64,000 bases of DNA from positions 4,030,001 through 4,094,000 of the forward strand of contig NZ_JABUQZ010000001.1 of assembly GCF_013342145.1 (NCBI RefSeq), read 5' to 3'. The position numbers and the translations under genes were made by a program. A model generated the notes under the pieces. That model was not told the DNA's origin, made no database searches, and saw nothing but the letters and a program-made list of their open reading frames with translations. This stretch comes from Haloterrigena gelatinilytica (GTDB taxonomy: Archaea > Halobacteriota > Halobacteria > Halobacteriales > Natrialbaceae). Shown one piece after another: positions 44,281 to 53,862 of the stretch (position 1 is its first letter; each line of letters opens with the position of its first letter).

Positions 44281-45372
44281 ATGACTGACAGCGCGGACTC
44301 TCCGACGTTTCGACGGCGAACGGCACTGAAAGCCGGCGCGACCGGTCTCGGCGGCGCACTTCTCGGCGCGGCGGGCGCTTCGAAGTCCGTCCGGGCGGCC
44401 TCCGAGTCCTACCGGTTCCTCTGGGTGAACGCGTGGCTCGCCGACGGCTTGGAGGGCGTCGCGGGCCTTCCCTTTACCGTCGCGGCGAAACCGCAGTACC
44501 AGGAGCGGGCGAGCGAACTCGGCAGACGACTCGGCGAGGAGGGCTACGACGTCGTCGGCCTCTGCGAAGTGTTCAACGACGAACAGGAGACGGTCGAAGC
44601 CGAGTACGCCGACGGCGCCGGAACCGGGACGGCGATCCCGGGCCCCGAACCGGACGGCGGCGAGAAGGGTGCGGGACTGCTGGATCTGGTCGCGGGCGTC
44701 ACCGTGACCGACCACGCGACGCTCGAGTACGACGCCGAACCGAGCGACCATCTGACCTACGTCGACGCCCACGTCGGGAAGGGGGCGAACTACGTCGAAC
44801 TCGACCTCGGCCCCGGGAAGGTCGACCTGTTTACGACGCACCTGGTGTCCGGTTCGCTCCTGCCGTGGACCGACGGCGGCGACGAGGACATCCCGGCGCT
44901 CCGAAGCCGGCAACTCGAGGAACTGGGCGCGTTCGTCGCCGAGCGGGCCAGCCCGGAGAACGTGACCCTCGTCGCGGGCGATTTCAACATCGCACCGGAC
45001 GGCGCGGCGGCCGACGCCCTCGAGTCGTTCGCGTCGACCGCCGGGCTATACGACGCGTGGCTCGACCACGGGCGCGGACCGGGCGGCACGAACGACGACG
45101 CGATCGTCGACGGCTGCGCCTTCGATCCGAGCGGCGCGCCGCCGGCGTACTGTCCCGCCGACGACGCGGGCGAGCGAATCGACTACGTCTTCCTCGAGGA
45201 GCCGACGGCCGACCACGAGCTGGACCTGCGCGTCGACGCGCTCGAGCGCCGCGTGTTCTGGCGGGAACTCGCGCCGCCGGACCAGTTTTACGCGGACGAT
45301 AACGGCGAGGTGCCGAACTACCTGGCCGATCACGTCGGACTCGACCTGTCGCTGACGGCGACCGACGCGTGA
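44281..45372 (+). CDS. Tat-exported endonuclease/exonuclease/phosphatase family protein
   Basis: A 363-residue secreted metal-dependent phosphodiesterase-fold protein. Tat signal FRRRTALKAGATG and an AGASKSVRAAS cleavage zone. Catalytic features of the EEP fold are present: LCEVFNDEQ (Glu), LFTTHLVSG (His), LVAGDFNIAPDG (Asp/Asn), ERIDYVFLEE, and YLADHVGLDLSL (terminal Asp-His pair). Relatives include sphingomyelinases and nucleases, so the extracellular substrate may be a phosphodiester lipid or nucleic acid. Activity cannot be chosen from the sequence alone. Upstream 50 bp is AT-rich. Confidence 0.88.
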   Translation: MTDSADSPTFRRRTALKAGATGLGGALLGAAGASKSVRAASESYRFLWVNAWLADGLEGVAGLPFTVAAKPQYQERASELGRRLGEEGYDVVGLCEVFNDEQETVEAEYADGAGTGTAIPGPEPDGGEKGAGLLDLVAGVTVTDHATLEYDAEPSDHLTYVDAHVGKGANYVELDLGPGKVDLFTTHLVSGSLLPWTDGGDEDIPALRSRQLEELGAFVAERASPENVTLVAGDFNIAPDGAAADALESFASTAGLYDAWLDHGRGPGGTNDDAIVDGCAFDPSGAPPAYCPADDAGERIDYVFLEEPTADHELDLRVDALERRVFWRELAPPDQFYADDNGEVPNYLADHVGLDLSLTATDA

Positions 45373-45555
45373 GTCGCTGTCCGGTCTGCAATCGGCGTCT
45401 CCGCCTCGCGGAGACAGCACACACTGAGCGAAGTCTTCGGCGTCCGCGAATCACGGAACGCGCTCGCCCGAACGGGACCGACTATCGATCGCTCTCGAGC
45501 TCCGATCGCGATCCGACCGAGACGCGACCGCGACTCGAGAGCGGAGTCCGACATT

Positions 45556-45561
45556 CCTAAG
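45556..45561 (+). promoter_or_regulatory. TATA-like box
   Basis: cctaag lies 24-29 bp before the FolCP ATG at 45585. Confidence 0.4.
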
Positions 45562-45584
45562 CGCGCGGACTCTGTGGTTCGGGT

Positions 45585-48146
45585 ATGGAGTATTACGAGG
45601 CGGCGGATTTCTTATTCGATCTGCGGCGGTTCCGCCCCAAACCCGGGACGGAGTCGACGGCGCGGCTGCTCGCCCACCTCGGCGACCCCCACGACGGGGT
45701 CGCGTTCGTGCAGATCGCCGGCTCCAACGGCAAGGGGAGCACGGCGCGGATGGTCGAGCGAAGCCTCCGGGAAGCCGGGCTCTCGGTCGGCCTCTACACC
45801 TCGCCCCACCTCGAGGACTTACGCGAGCGGATCCGCGTCGACGGCCGGAAGATCCCTCGCTCGGCGGTCGGCGAGTTCGTCGAGGCGACCCGCGAGTACA
45901 TCACCGACCGGGGCGCCGACGGCGAGTCGCCGACGTTCTTCGAGACGATGACCGCCATGGCCGTCTGGCAGTTCGGCCGCGAGGACGTCGACGTCGCCGT
46001 CCTCGAGGTCGGCATCGGCGGTAAGTACGACGCCACGAGCGTCGTCGACCCCGTCGCGAGCGCGGTCACGAGCGTCACGTTAGAGCACACGGGCATCCTC
46101 GGCGACACGGTCGGCGAGATCGCCCGCGACAAGGCCCACGTCGCGCCCGCCGACGCGCCGCTGGTGACCGGGACCACCGGCGACGCCCTCGAGGGGGTCC
46201 GCGAGGTCGCGGGCGACGTGATCACCGTCGGGGCCGCGGACGCCGACCGCGACGACGAACCCGACGTCCGCGTCGAGTACGGCGGCCGCGTGAACCACAC
46301 CGAAGCCGCCGTCACCGTCGAACGCGGCGACTGGACCCTCGAGACGCGGCTCTCGCTGCTGGGGGCCCACCAGGCCGAAAACGCGGGGATCGCCGCCGTC
46401 CTGGCCCGGCAGGTCGCCGACGTCTCGGACGACGACCTCGCGCGCGGGCTGCGAAGCGCCCACTGGCCCGGCCGGTTCGAGGTGATGGAGACCGAGCCGC
46501 TGGTCGTCTTAGACGGCGCGCACAACCCCGGCGCCTGCGCGACGCTCGCGGCGACGCTCGGCACCTACGACTACGACGACCTCCACCTCGTCTTCGGGGC
46601 GATGCACGACAAGAACCACCGCGAGATGGCCGCGACGCTGCCGACGCCCGACGCGGTCGTCGCGACCGAGCCGCCCCTCGACCGCGCCGAGGACCGCGAC
46701 GTCCTCGCGAGCGTGTTCGAAGACGCCGGCGTCACCGACGTCCGAACGTCGACCGCCGTCCAGGACGCCCTCGAGACCGCCCTCCGCGAGGCCGACGCCG
46801 GCGACTGCGTGCTCGTGACGGGCTCGCTGTTCGCCGTCGCCGAGGCCCGCTCGCGCTGGACGAACGCCGGCGTACCGAAGCGGATTCGCGACCGCGAGGA
46901 CGCCCGTGAAACGCTCGCGACGGCGAACGTTCCCGCCGCGGGCGATACGACGCTGCAGGGCGACGCCGTCCACCGCGTCGTCTCGCTCTCGCTCGGCTAT
47001 CGACGGGCCACGGCCGTCGAACGGGAGCTGCTGCGACTCGGCGGCGAGTGCGCCCTCTCGGGGCTCCAGCGCGACGAGGAGTCGGTCGAGGCCGTCCTGA
47101 TGGGCACCGTCTCCCAGTTCGAACGCCTCGTCGAGCGCCTCGAGTCCGACTCCGGACCGGCGGGCTCGGACGCCGACGCGACCGCCCACGGCTTGCTCGA
47201 GGTCGCCCGGGAGCTTCGGGAGAGCCTCGGTATCGATCCGGCGGCGGACTCGAGTGTCGGCCCCTCTGGAACGGAGGCGGAGGGATCGACCACCGGCGCC
47301 GACGGCGCCGACGCCGCCGACGCGGGCTATCCCTGGGCCGACCGCACCGCCGTCATGGGCATCCTGAACGTCACGCCGGACAGCTTCCACGACGGCGGCG
47401 AGTACGACGCCCTCGAGGCCGCCGTCGCCCGCGCCGAGGCGATGATCGAGGCCGGCGCCGACGTGATCGACGTCGGCGGCGAGTCGACCCGGCCCGGCGC
47501 CGACCCGGTTCCGATCGAGGAGGAGATCGACCGCGTCGTGCCCGTCGTCGAGGAGATCGCCGACCTCGACGCCCTCGTCTCGATCGACACTCGAAAAGCC
47601 GCCGTCGCCGAGGCCGCCCTCGAGGCCGGCGCCGACATCATCAACGACGTCTCGGGGCTCGAGGATCCCGAGATGCGCTTCGTCGTCGCCGATCACGACG
47701 CGATGGTAGTGCTGATGCACAGCATCGACGCACCGGTCGTGCCGGGCCGCGAGATCGAGTACGACGACGTCGTCGAGGACGTGATCGACCGCCTCTCCGA
47801 GCGGATTCTGCTCGCGGAGAAGGCCGGCATCGACCGCGAAGATATCATCGTCGATCCGGGGATCGGCTTCGGCAAGTCAGCCGGCGAGGAGTTCGAACTC
47901 CTCGGTCGCACCGACGAGTTCCGCGCGCTCGGCTGTCCGATTCTGATCGGCCACTCCCACAAATCGATGTACGGCCGCGTCGGCCGCGAGGCCGGCGAGC
48001 GCGGCCCGGCGACCGTGGCCGCGACCGCGATCGCGGCCGATCGCGGCGCCGATATTGTCCGGGTCCACGACGTCCCCGAGAACGTCGCCGCGGTCCGGAC
48101 GGCGCTCGCGGCCCGGGATCCGAACCGCTTCGACTGGAGCGGCTGA
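45585..48146 (+). CDS. folCP: Folate biosynthesis fusion FolC-FolP
   Basis: An 853-residue bifunctional enzyme. Residues 1 to about 425 are folylpolyglutamate/dihydrofolate synthase: P-loop IAGSNGKGSTA, YTSPHLEDLRERI, GIGGKYDATSVV and DGAHNPGA. Residues about 590-850 are dihydropteroate synthase: MGILNVTPDSFHDGGEY, DVGGESTRPGA, DPGIGFGKS and IGHSHKSM. Between them, about residues 430-585, lies a helical segment (LRLGGECALSGLQRDEESVE) absent from single-function enzymes. The fusion joins two consecutive steps of folate synthesis and is known from Haloferax. Cytosolic; stands alone. Confidence 0.95.
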   Translation: MEYYEAADFLFDLRRFRPKPGTESTARLLAHLGDPHDGVAFVQIAGSNGKGSTARMVERSLREAGLSVGLYTSPHLEDLRERIRVDGRKIPRSAVGEFVEATREYITDRGADGESPTFFETMTAMAVWQFGREDVDVAVLEVGIGGKYDATSVVDPVASAVTSVTLEHTGILGDTVGEIARDKAHVAPADAPLVTGTTGDALEGVREVAGDVITVGAADADRDDEPDVRVEYGGRVNHTEAAVTVERGDWTLETRLSLLGAHQAENAGIAAVLARQVADVSDDDLARGLRSAHWPGRFEVMETEPLVVLDGAHNPGACATLAATLGTYDYDDLHLVFGAMHDKNHREMAATLPTPDAVVATEPPLDRAEDRDVLASVFEDAGVTDVRTSTAVQDALETALREADAGDCVLVTGSLFAVAEARSRWTNAGVPKRIRDREDARETLATANVPAAGDTTLQGDAVHRVVSLSLGYRRATAVERELLRLGGECALSGLQRDEESVEAVLMGTVSQFERLVERLESDSGPAGSDADATAHGLLEVARELRESLGIDPAADSSVGPSGTEAEGSTTGADGADAADAGYPWADRTAVMGILNVTPDSFHDGGEYDALEAAVARAEAMIEAGADVIDVGGESTRPGADPVPIEEEIDRVVPVVEEIADLDALVSIDTRKAAVAEAALEAGADIINDVSGLEDPEMRFVVADHDAMVVLMHSIDAPVVPGREIEYDDVVEDVIDRLSERILLAEKAGIDREDIIVDPGIGFGKSAGEEFELLGRTDEFRALGCPILIGHSHKSMYGRVGREAGERGPATVAATAIAADRGADIVRVHDVPENVAAVRTALAARDPNRFDWSG

Positions 48147-48234
48147 TCGACGTTCCGCTTCAGTTGCCGGTCCAAGCTTCAACCGTCCGGGGGGTGTAGC
48201 CACCACGAGCGCAGCGTGCGCGGAGGTTCATCCA

Positions 48235-49002
48235 ATGTCCGAGGAACACGATCACGATCTGTCGACGGAGCTCCCGACGGAAGCGACCGAGAAACTCGAC
48301 GAGTACGACGTCGACGATCCGATAGGCGCGGTGCTGTCGGTCGTCGGTGGCGACCTCAAAGCCGCGGTGTCGCTGTTGGGGGGCGGCGTGGCGCTCCTCT
48401 CGGCGCTCCGATCGCTCGGCAAGGGCCAACTCCGGGCGATCCCGAAAGCCGCCGTCGCCGCCGGCCTGCTCAGCTACGGGCTGCGCAACCGCGGCGGGGA
48501 CGAGGCGGAGACGTTCCAGCCGACCTTAGACGATATCGAGGGCGGCACCGAGGGGAAAGACGTCTCCGACGCGGCCCACGCGGCCGCCGAGCGCCCCGAT
48601 TCCGGACAGGAATCCGAGATCGACGCCAGCGGAGACGTTCACGAGTCGGCACAGCTCGGCGACGAGGGCGAGACGGGATCGCGGATCGAGTTCTCCGACG
48701 AGACGGACGAAGAAGAGACGCGCACCAAACCGGACCACGTGGGCGACGAGGAGGATCCGCGCCGGGACACCGACGACGACGAGACGGTCGAGGTCGACGT
48801 CTCCGACACCGCCATGGCCGAGGAGACCAGCGAGGCGACGGGTCCCGATCCCGAACAGGCCCAGCCCACTCAGACCGACGCGACCGAACCCGAAGAGACC
48901 CCCGAGGAGGACGCCTCGGACATGAAGGTCGACCCGGGCGAGGAAGCCGACAGCACGGACGAGGACGAGGCGACCGAAGACGGCGACGACGAAGACGAGT
49001 AA
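48235..49002 (+). CDS. Membrane-associated protein with long acidic tail
   Basis: A 255-residue protein. Residues about 28-80 contain two hydrophobic helices (AVSLLGGGVALLSALRSLG, AVAAGLLSYGLRNRGG). The remaining 170 residues are almost wholly acidic and polar (DETDEEETRTKPDHVGDEED-type). No catalytic motif. The design, a small membrane anchor plus acidic disordered tail, is common among haloarchaeal unknowns. ATG at 48235; it begins MSEEHDHDL. Function unknown. Confidence 0.7.
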   Translation: MSEEHDHDLSTELPTEATEKLDEYDVDDPIGAVLSVVGGDLKAAVSLLGGGVALLSALRSLGKGQLRAIPKAAVAAGLLSYGLRNRGGDEAETFQPTLDDIEGGTEGKDVSDAAHAAAERPDSGQESEIDASGDVHESAQLGDEGETGSRIEFSDETDEEETRTKPDHVGDEEDPRRDTDDDETVEVDVSDTAMAEETSEATGPDPEQAQPTQTDATEPEETPEEDASDMKVDPGEEADSTDEDEATEDGDDEDE

Positions 49003-49037
49003 CTCGAGTCGAAATCCAGATCAGTAACTCGAGTCGA
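48998..49037. repeat. 15-bp direct repeat across the stop codon
   Basis: agtaactcgagtcga occurs at 48998-49012, covering the stop codon of the acidic-tail gene, and again at 49023-49037. Confidence 0.6.
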
Positions 49038-49133
49038 GCCCACACCGTTCGCGGACCGTCCGTGCGGGCGCGGAGACCGTTCGGAGGCGGATACCGTTTC
49101 AGTTCGGAAGCGGGCCCCTTTTCGAGCCGCCGA

Positions 49134-49394
49134 CTACGGTCGACGGCGCTCCCGCGGCGGTTCCTCGCCCGTCGACCGCCGCGCCGATTGCCACCTCGAG
49201 AGCAGGAGGGCCGGAAGCGCGATCGCCGCGACCGCGAGGAGGACGCCGCCGCCGACCGCCCAGTTCGTGATGCGACTCGGGTCGAATCGCGGGATCGCAG
49301 TGACTCTGAGGATGACGACCGCTGCGATGGGGACGACGACGAATGCGAGTAGCAACGCGGCGTACTCGAGGCGTCGGTCCCACTGCGTGTCCAT
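49134..49394 (-). CDS. Small two-helix membrane protein
   Basis: An 86-residue protein with two hydrophobic segments (ALLLAFVVVPIAAVVIL at about 12-30, and AVGGGVLLAVAAIALPALLL at about 46-66) and a basic C-terminus (SARRSTGEEPPRERRRP). ATG at 49394 is the first credible start. Isolated; function unknown. Confidence 0.55.
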   Translation of the reverse strand: MDTQWDRRLEYAALLLAFVVVPIAAVVILRVTAIPRFDPSRITNWAVGGGVLLAVAAIALPALLLSRWQSARRSTGEEPPRERRRP

Positions 49395-49549
49395 ACCGTC
49401 GATTGTCAGTCGACTCCCATGAGTCGTTTGGATCCGGAGCGGCGCCGCGACTGGACCGAGTCGACGGATTACGCAACCCCCATCATATTTCGGGAATAGG
49501 AAAGCGATATTCCGCATCCCATAAGTTCCCTCGATACGAACGGACGACT

Positions 49550-50605
49550 ATGCAATACCAGGAACTCGGCGACTCCGGCGTCGAGGTCAGCGAAGTCGGC
49601 TTCGGCGCGTGGGTCGTCGGCACCGACTGGTGGGGCGACCGCTCCGAAGACGACGCCCTCGAGATGATCCGGTACGCCGTCGAGCAGGGAATCACCTACT
49701 TCGACACCGGCGACGTCTACGGCCACGGTCGCAGCGAGGAACTGGTCGGCGAGGCCCTCGCGGAGTTCCGGGACGAGGTGACGATCGCCACCAAGGTCGG
49801 CTACGACTTCTACAACAACCCCCAGGCCGGCCACGGCGAACTGCCCAAGGAGATGGACCCCGAGTACCTCCGGGACGCCGTCGAGCAGAGCCTCGATCGC
49901 CTCGGCGTCGACTCCGTCGACGTCCTGCAACTGCACAACGCCGACGTCGACGAGATCACGCCCGACGTGCTCGAACTCCTCGACGAACTCGAGGAGGAGG
50001 GGCTGATCGACGCGACCGGCCTCGCGCTTGGCCCCTCGATCGGCTGGCTCGCGGAGGGCGACCTCGCCATCGAGGAGGAGTTCGACTCCGTCCAGTTAGT
50101 CTGGAACGTGCTCGAGCAGGAGGTCGGCAACCACTTCCTCGAGACGATCGAAGAGACGGGCTCGTCGACGAGCCTGATCCCCCGCGTCCCCCACTCCTCG
50201 GGGATCTTGAACGAGCAGGTCACGCCCGACACCGAACTCGGCGAGGGCGACCACCGCGGCTTCCGCCCCGACGAGTGGTACGAGACCGGCTGGGAGAAAC
50301 TCGAGAAGCTCCGGTTCCTCGAGCGGGACGGCGAGCGGACGATGGGCCAGGCGTCGATCGCGTGGCTGCTCTCCCACGATCCCGTCGCGACCGTGACCCC
50401 GACGTTCCGCACGAAAGGCGACATCGACGAGTGGGCCGCCGCCAGCGACGTGCCGAAGCTCTCCGCGGAGGAGCTGGCCCGCGTCGAGGAGTTGTACGAG
50501 AACGACTTCGACATCGACCGCGACGACGGCATGGACTCGCTTCGCTCCTCCGTCGACGGCGCGGACATCGAGTCGGCCGGCCTCGACAAGCTGGCAGCTG
50601 ACTGA
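49550..50605 (+). CDS. Aldo/keto reductase
   Basis: A 351-residue NAD(P)H-dependent oxidoreductase of the Tas/YajO-like group. The tetrad is present: Asp and Tyr in YFDTGDVYGHGRSEELVG, Lys in IATKVGYDF, His in LQLHNADV. C-terminal residues FRTKGDIDEWAAASD bind the cofactor phosphate/adenine. Only distantly similar to the other aldo/keto reductase at 26555. A cataag box lies about 30 bp upstream. Substrate unknown. Confidence 0.92.
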   Translation: MQYQELGDSGVEVSEVGFGAWVVGTDWWGDRSEDDALEMIRYAVEQGITYFDTGDVYGHGRSEELVGEALAEFRDEVTIATKVGYDFYNNPQAGHGELPKEMDPEYLRDAVEQSLDRLGVDSVDVLQLHNADVDEITPDVLELLDELEEEGLIDATGLALGPSIGWLAEGDLAIEEEFDSVQLVWNVLEQEVGNHFLETIEETGSSTSLIPRVPHSSGILNEQVTPDTELGEGDHRGFRPDEWYETGWEKLEKLRFLERDGERTMGQASIAWLLSHDPVATVTPTFRTKGDIDEWAAASDVPKLSAEELARVEELYENDFDIDRDDGMDSLRSSVDGADIESAGLDKLAAD

Positions 50606-50641
50606 GCGCGTTCTCGGCCCTCGAGTACGTCGCGGGAGCGA

Positions 50642-50911
50642 CTACTCTCGATCGGTGTTCGTCAGCCTGAACTCGAGTTCGAGGTGCCCCTCGGTCTTCA
50701 CGTTGACTCCGCCGAGTTCGTCCGAGAGTTGCTCCCGCGCTCGAGAGCTCGGTTCGACGGTGACCGAGACGCTGTTACTGTTGGCGTTGTACGCGATGTT
50801 GCCGACCGTGACGTCGAACGCGAAGAGGTCGGGGACGTCCTCCCTGAGTCGGTCGCGGACGTCGTCGACTTCCGACCGCACGTCGGCCATCTCGTCGTTT
50901 AACGTCGACAT
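50642..50911 (-). CDS. Small coiled-coil/beta protein, 89 residues
   Basis: An acidic soluble protein. Residues 1-28 form a heptad-like helix (LNDEMADVRSEVDDVRDRL), followed by beta-strand sequence (FDVTVGNIAYNANSNSVSVTV). The opposite strand is also open but Ser/Arg-rich and less plausible. No family recognised. Confidence 0.55.
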   Translation of the reverse strand: MSTLNDEMADVRSEVDDVRDRLREDVPDLFAFDVTVGNIAYNANSNSVSVTVEPSSRAREQLSDELGGVNVKTEGHLELEFRLTNTDRE

Positions 50912-51141
50912 CGGTGTGCGTAGGTAGTGGGAGACGTTAACGCTTCACCTTGATAGTTCGACTCGCGTCGCCCGCCGAGAGCCAGCGGGGCGTCAGGAGG
51001 GCATCCGGAGCGCGTAGCGGATCGCGACCGGCCCCGATAGCTGACTGAGTTGACCGAGGACGGCGATCGCCGTCTCCGGGAGGAACGGAATCGGTGCGTA
51101 GAGCACGACCAGCAGGCTGACGATTGCAGGCGCGGCGGCGC

Positions 51142-51945
51142 CTATCGGCGTCCGCCCGCCTCGAGACGGTCGCGATGCGCGGACTCGAGCCACGTCTCCC
51201 ACGTCGTGGTCCCGACGGTTCGATCCGGACAGCAGGCCGCGCCGGACCGGAAGCCGGCGGCGACCGACCCTGGCAGCGGGAGGCGAACGATGGGCCGTCG
51301 GAGGCCCCGAACCTCGCGATAGGTTTCCGCGAGGTCGCGGACGGTCAGCATCTCGGGACCGCCGACGTCGGGCACCCGTCCGGCCGCGTCCGGCGTCGCG
51401 CGGTCGGCGATCGCCGCTGCCGCCTCGCCGACGTCGATCGGCTGGAGTCGAATCCCGGTCGGGAGCGGCCAGATCGGCACGCGCGCGATCGTCTCGAAGA
51501 TGTCGTGAACGAACGAGTGGAACTGGGTCGCCCGCACGATGGTCGACGGAACGGGACTCTCCTCGACGGCCCGTTCGGCCGCCAGTTTGTGCTCGTAGTA
51601 CGAGTACGGGATCTCGTCGACGCCGACGATCGAGACGTAGACGACGTTCGAGACGCCGGCGTCGGCCGCCGCCTCGAGCAGTCGTTCGGTCCCGCGGACG
51701 TCGACCGCCTCGGTGTCGCCCTGCGGTGCGGTCGCGGCGTGGACGACCGCGTCGACGTCCGCCACGGCGTCGCGGATTCCCGTCCCGTCGACCAGGTCCA
51801 GCGCGGTCCACTCGACGTCGGTCCCGCCGTCGGTCGGCGGCGAACGGCTCGCCGCGACCACCTCGCGGCCCGCGTCGCACAAGCGCGGTCGCAACGCCGT
51901 CCCCAGCGTCCCGGTTGCGCCGGTCAAGAGTACTCGACAACTCAT
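51142..51945 (-). CDS. NmrA/SDR-type NAD(P)-binding protein
   Basis: A 267-residue Rossmann protein. It begins RVLLTGATGTLGTALRPRL, a TGxxGxxG motif, followed by ALDLVDGTGIRDAVAD and VVHAATAP. There is a Tyr-x-x-x-Lys pair in SYYEHKLAAERAVEE, so it could be catalytic or a redox sensor of the atypical SDR a5 group. ATG at 51945 opens the fold correctly. About 30 bp after its stop, an out-of-frame hydrophobic segment continues on the same strand (to 50993), possibly a frameshifted tail. Confidence 0.85.
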   Translation of the reverse strand: MSCRVLLTGATGTLGTALRPRLCDAGREVVAASRSPPTDGGTDVEWTALDLVDGTGIRDAVADVDAVVHAATAPQGDTEAVDVRGTERLLEAAADAGVSNVVYVSIVGVDEIPYSYYEHKLAAERAVEESPVPSTIVRATQFHSFVHDIFETIARVPIWPLPTGIRLQPIDVGEAAAAIADRATPDAAGRVPDVGGPEMLTVRDLAETYREVRGLRRPIVRLPLPGSVAAGFRSGAACCPDRTVGTTTWETWLESAHRDRLEAGGRR

Positions 51946-52125
51946 TGTGACGTTCCTTCGTCCGGAAACCCTGAAGTAGATGTCCCGAGTTCGTCGAGAC
52001 TCGGAAGGTGAATCGGGCGACGACCGATCGACTACTGATAACTGTAGTTGATGATACGGTTTCTTTATTCCGTCTTGGAACTGAATCCGAGCGATTGATT
52101 CGTTATGTAGAGTTGCGTAATACCC

Positions 52126-53724
52126 ATGTCTCTCAAAGCAGTAGGTGTTCCAATGACGGACCCGGAGACGTCGAGTAACCCCTCCAATCAAAGTTCTCCA
52201 GAAGCGGTCTTGGAGCGCGTAACCGACGCTGTCTTCGAACTTAACGATGACTGGCAGTTCACGTATTGCAACGACCAAGCTGCAACACTATTTGAGCGAG
52301 ACCAAACGGAACTCTGCGGGAAAATCATCTGGGAAGAGTTTTCCGAGCTCACCAATTCGACGTTCCAGTGGGAGCACGAACGTGCGATGGAGACCCAAGA
52401 AGCCATCACATTCGAGACACACTATCCGCCACAAGACGGTTGGTTCGAGGTCCGTATTTATCCCACTGAAACGGGGCTTTCAGTGTACGTCCGCGACATC
52501 GCCGACCCGGATAACCGTCAGCAGGAACTCGAGAAACGTGAGCACGCTCTCCGGCGTGCCAATGAGGTGATGGCGGCCCCGGACCGACCGTTTTCCCAGC
52601 AGATAGCGGCGCTCCTTGAAATAGTCCGCACGACAGTCGGCACTGAGTTTGCGACGCTCTCACAGGTCAAAGAAGATACCGGGGAGTATATCTTCGAACA
52701 CGTGGCCGCGCCGGAAGAGGTGGACCTCGAACCGGGCGACACGACGCCGCTGGAGACTCTCCCTAACTGCTCACGCGTCGTCGAGACCGAAGAGACGCTC
52801 GTCCTGCAGGACGTGAAGGCTGAGGCTCCCGAATTGGCTGACCCGGAGTGGGGAATCGCCTGCTATCTCGGGACGCCGGTCATCGTACACGGAGAAGTGT
52901 ACGGGACGTTCTGCTTCTACGGGATGGAGGCGCAAACCGAAGCCTTCTCCGATTGGGAGGTCTCGTTCATCGGTCTACTCAGCAACTGGGTGAGCAACGA
53001 ACTCGAGTACAAGGTGTACGAACAAGAACTTGAGGAGTCTAACGAGCGCTTGGAGCAGTTCGCTTACGCCGCCTCTCACGATCTCCAAGAGCCCCTGCGG
53101 ATGGTGACGAGTTATCTCCAGTTAGTGGAGTCGCGGTACGCAAACGACCTTGACGAGGACGGCCGGGAATTCATCGAGTTTGCAGTCGATGGTGCCACGC
53201 GAATGCGCGACATGATAGATGGATTGCTCGAATATTCGCGAGTCGACACGCGTGGGGACCCTTTGGATCCGGTTGAGTTGGATACTGTTCTCGAAGACGT
53301 TCGCGCGGACCTCCAGTTGAAAATTGAGGAGACGAACGCTGAGATCGTTACGGAGACACTCCCCACTGTCGAAGGCGACGCCAACCAACTCCGGGAGGTG
53401 TTCCAAAATCTGCTAGACAACGCCATCGAATACAGCGGCTCTGAATCACCACGAGTATACGTCTCGTCCGAGCGAACGGGCGACGAATGGACGATATCGG
53501 TTCGCGATGATGGTGTCGGTATCGACTCCGCGGACACCGACCGTGTTTTCAACGTGTTCCAGAGCCTCCACACACAAGAAGAAGGCGGGGGGACAGGAAT
53601 CGGGCTGGCGCTGTGCGAGCGCATTATCAAGCGCCACGGCGGCGATATCTGGGTTGAGTCTGACCCGCACGAGGGAACAACGTTTTCTTTCACCCTCCTG
53701 GCAGCAGATAAGTCCGATAACTGA
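52126..53724 (+). CDS. PAS-GAF sensor histidine kinase, composition outlier
   Basis: A 532-residue cytosolic kinase. PAS at about 28-125 (AVFELNDDWQFTYCNDQA), GAF at about 155-300, HisKA with phospho-His 318 (AASHDLQEPLRMV), and HATPase with N-box FQNLLDNAIEYSG, DDGVGID and GGTGIGLALC. It has no membrane segment. Codons are clearly richer in A and T in third positions than surrounding genes, as are the flanks 52020-52125 and 53725-53800, which suggests horizontal acquisition. ATG at 52153 is an alternative start. No response regulator is next to it. Confidence 0.92.
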   Translation: MSLKAVGVPMTDPETSSNPSNQSSPEAVLERVTDAVFELNDDWQFTYCNDQAATLFERDQTELCGKIIWEEFSELTNSTFQWEHERAMETQEAITFETHYPPQDGWFEVRIYPTETGLSVYVRDIADPDNRQQELEKREHALRRANEVMAAPDRPFSQQIAALLEIVRTTVGTEFATLSQVKEDTGEYIFEHVAAPEEVDLEPGDTTPLETLPNCSRVVETEETLVLQDVKAEAPELADPEWGIACYLGTPVIVHGEVYGTFCFYGMEAQTEAFSDWEVSFIGLLSNWVSNELEYKVYEQELEESNERLEQFAYAASHDLQEPLRMVTSYLQLVESRYANDLDEDGREFIEFAVDGATRMRDMIDGLLEYSRVDTRGDPLDPVELDTVLEDVRADLQLKIEETNAEIVTETLPTVEGDANQLREVFQNLLDNAIEYSGSESPRVYVSSERTGDEWTISVRDDGVGIDSADTDRVFNVFQSLHTQEEGGGTGIGLALCERIIKRHGGDIWVESDPHEGTTFSFTLLAADKSDN

Positions 53725-53862
53725 ACGTGCTGTACCGAACGCGAGTTTCACGGCCAACTCTAAATAAAGAGACCGTGCTACTAGCTACTGATACCCCTCT
53801 ATATCTGGGTTGAGTGGCTATCCCGAACGCTGGCGTACCGCTACTCGAGAGGGACACAGCCC

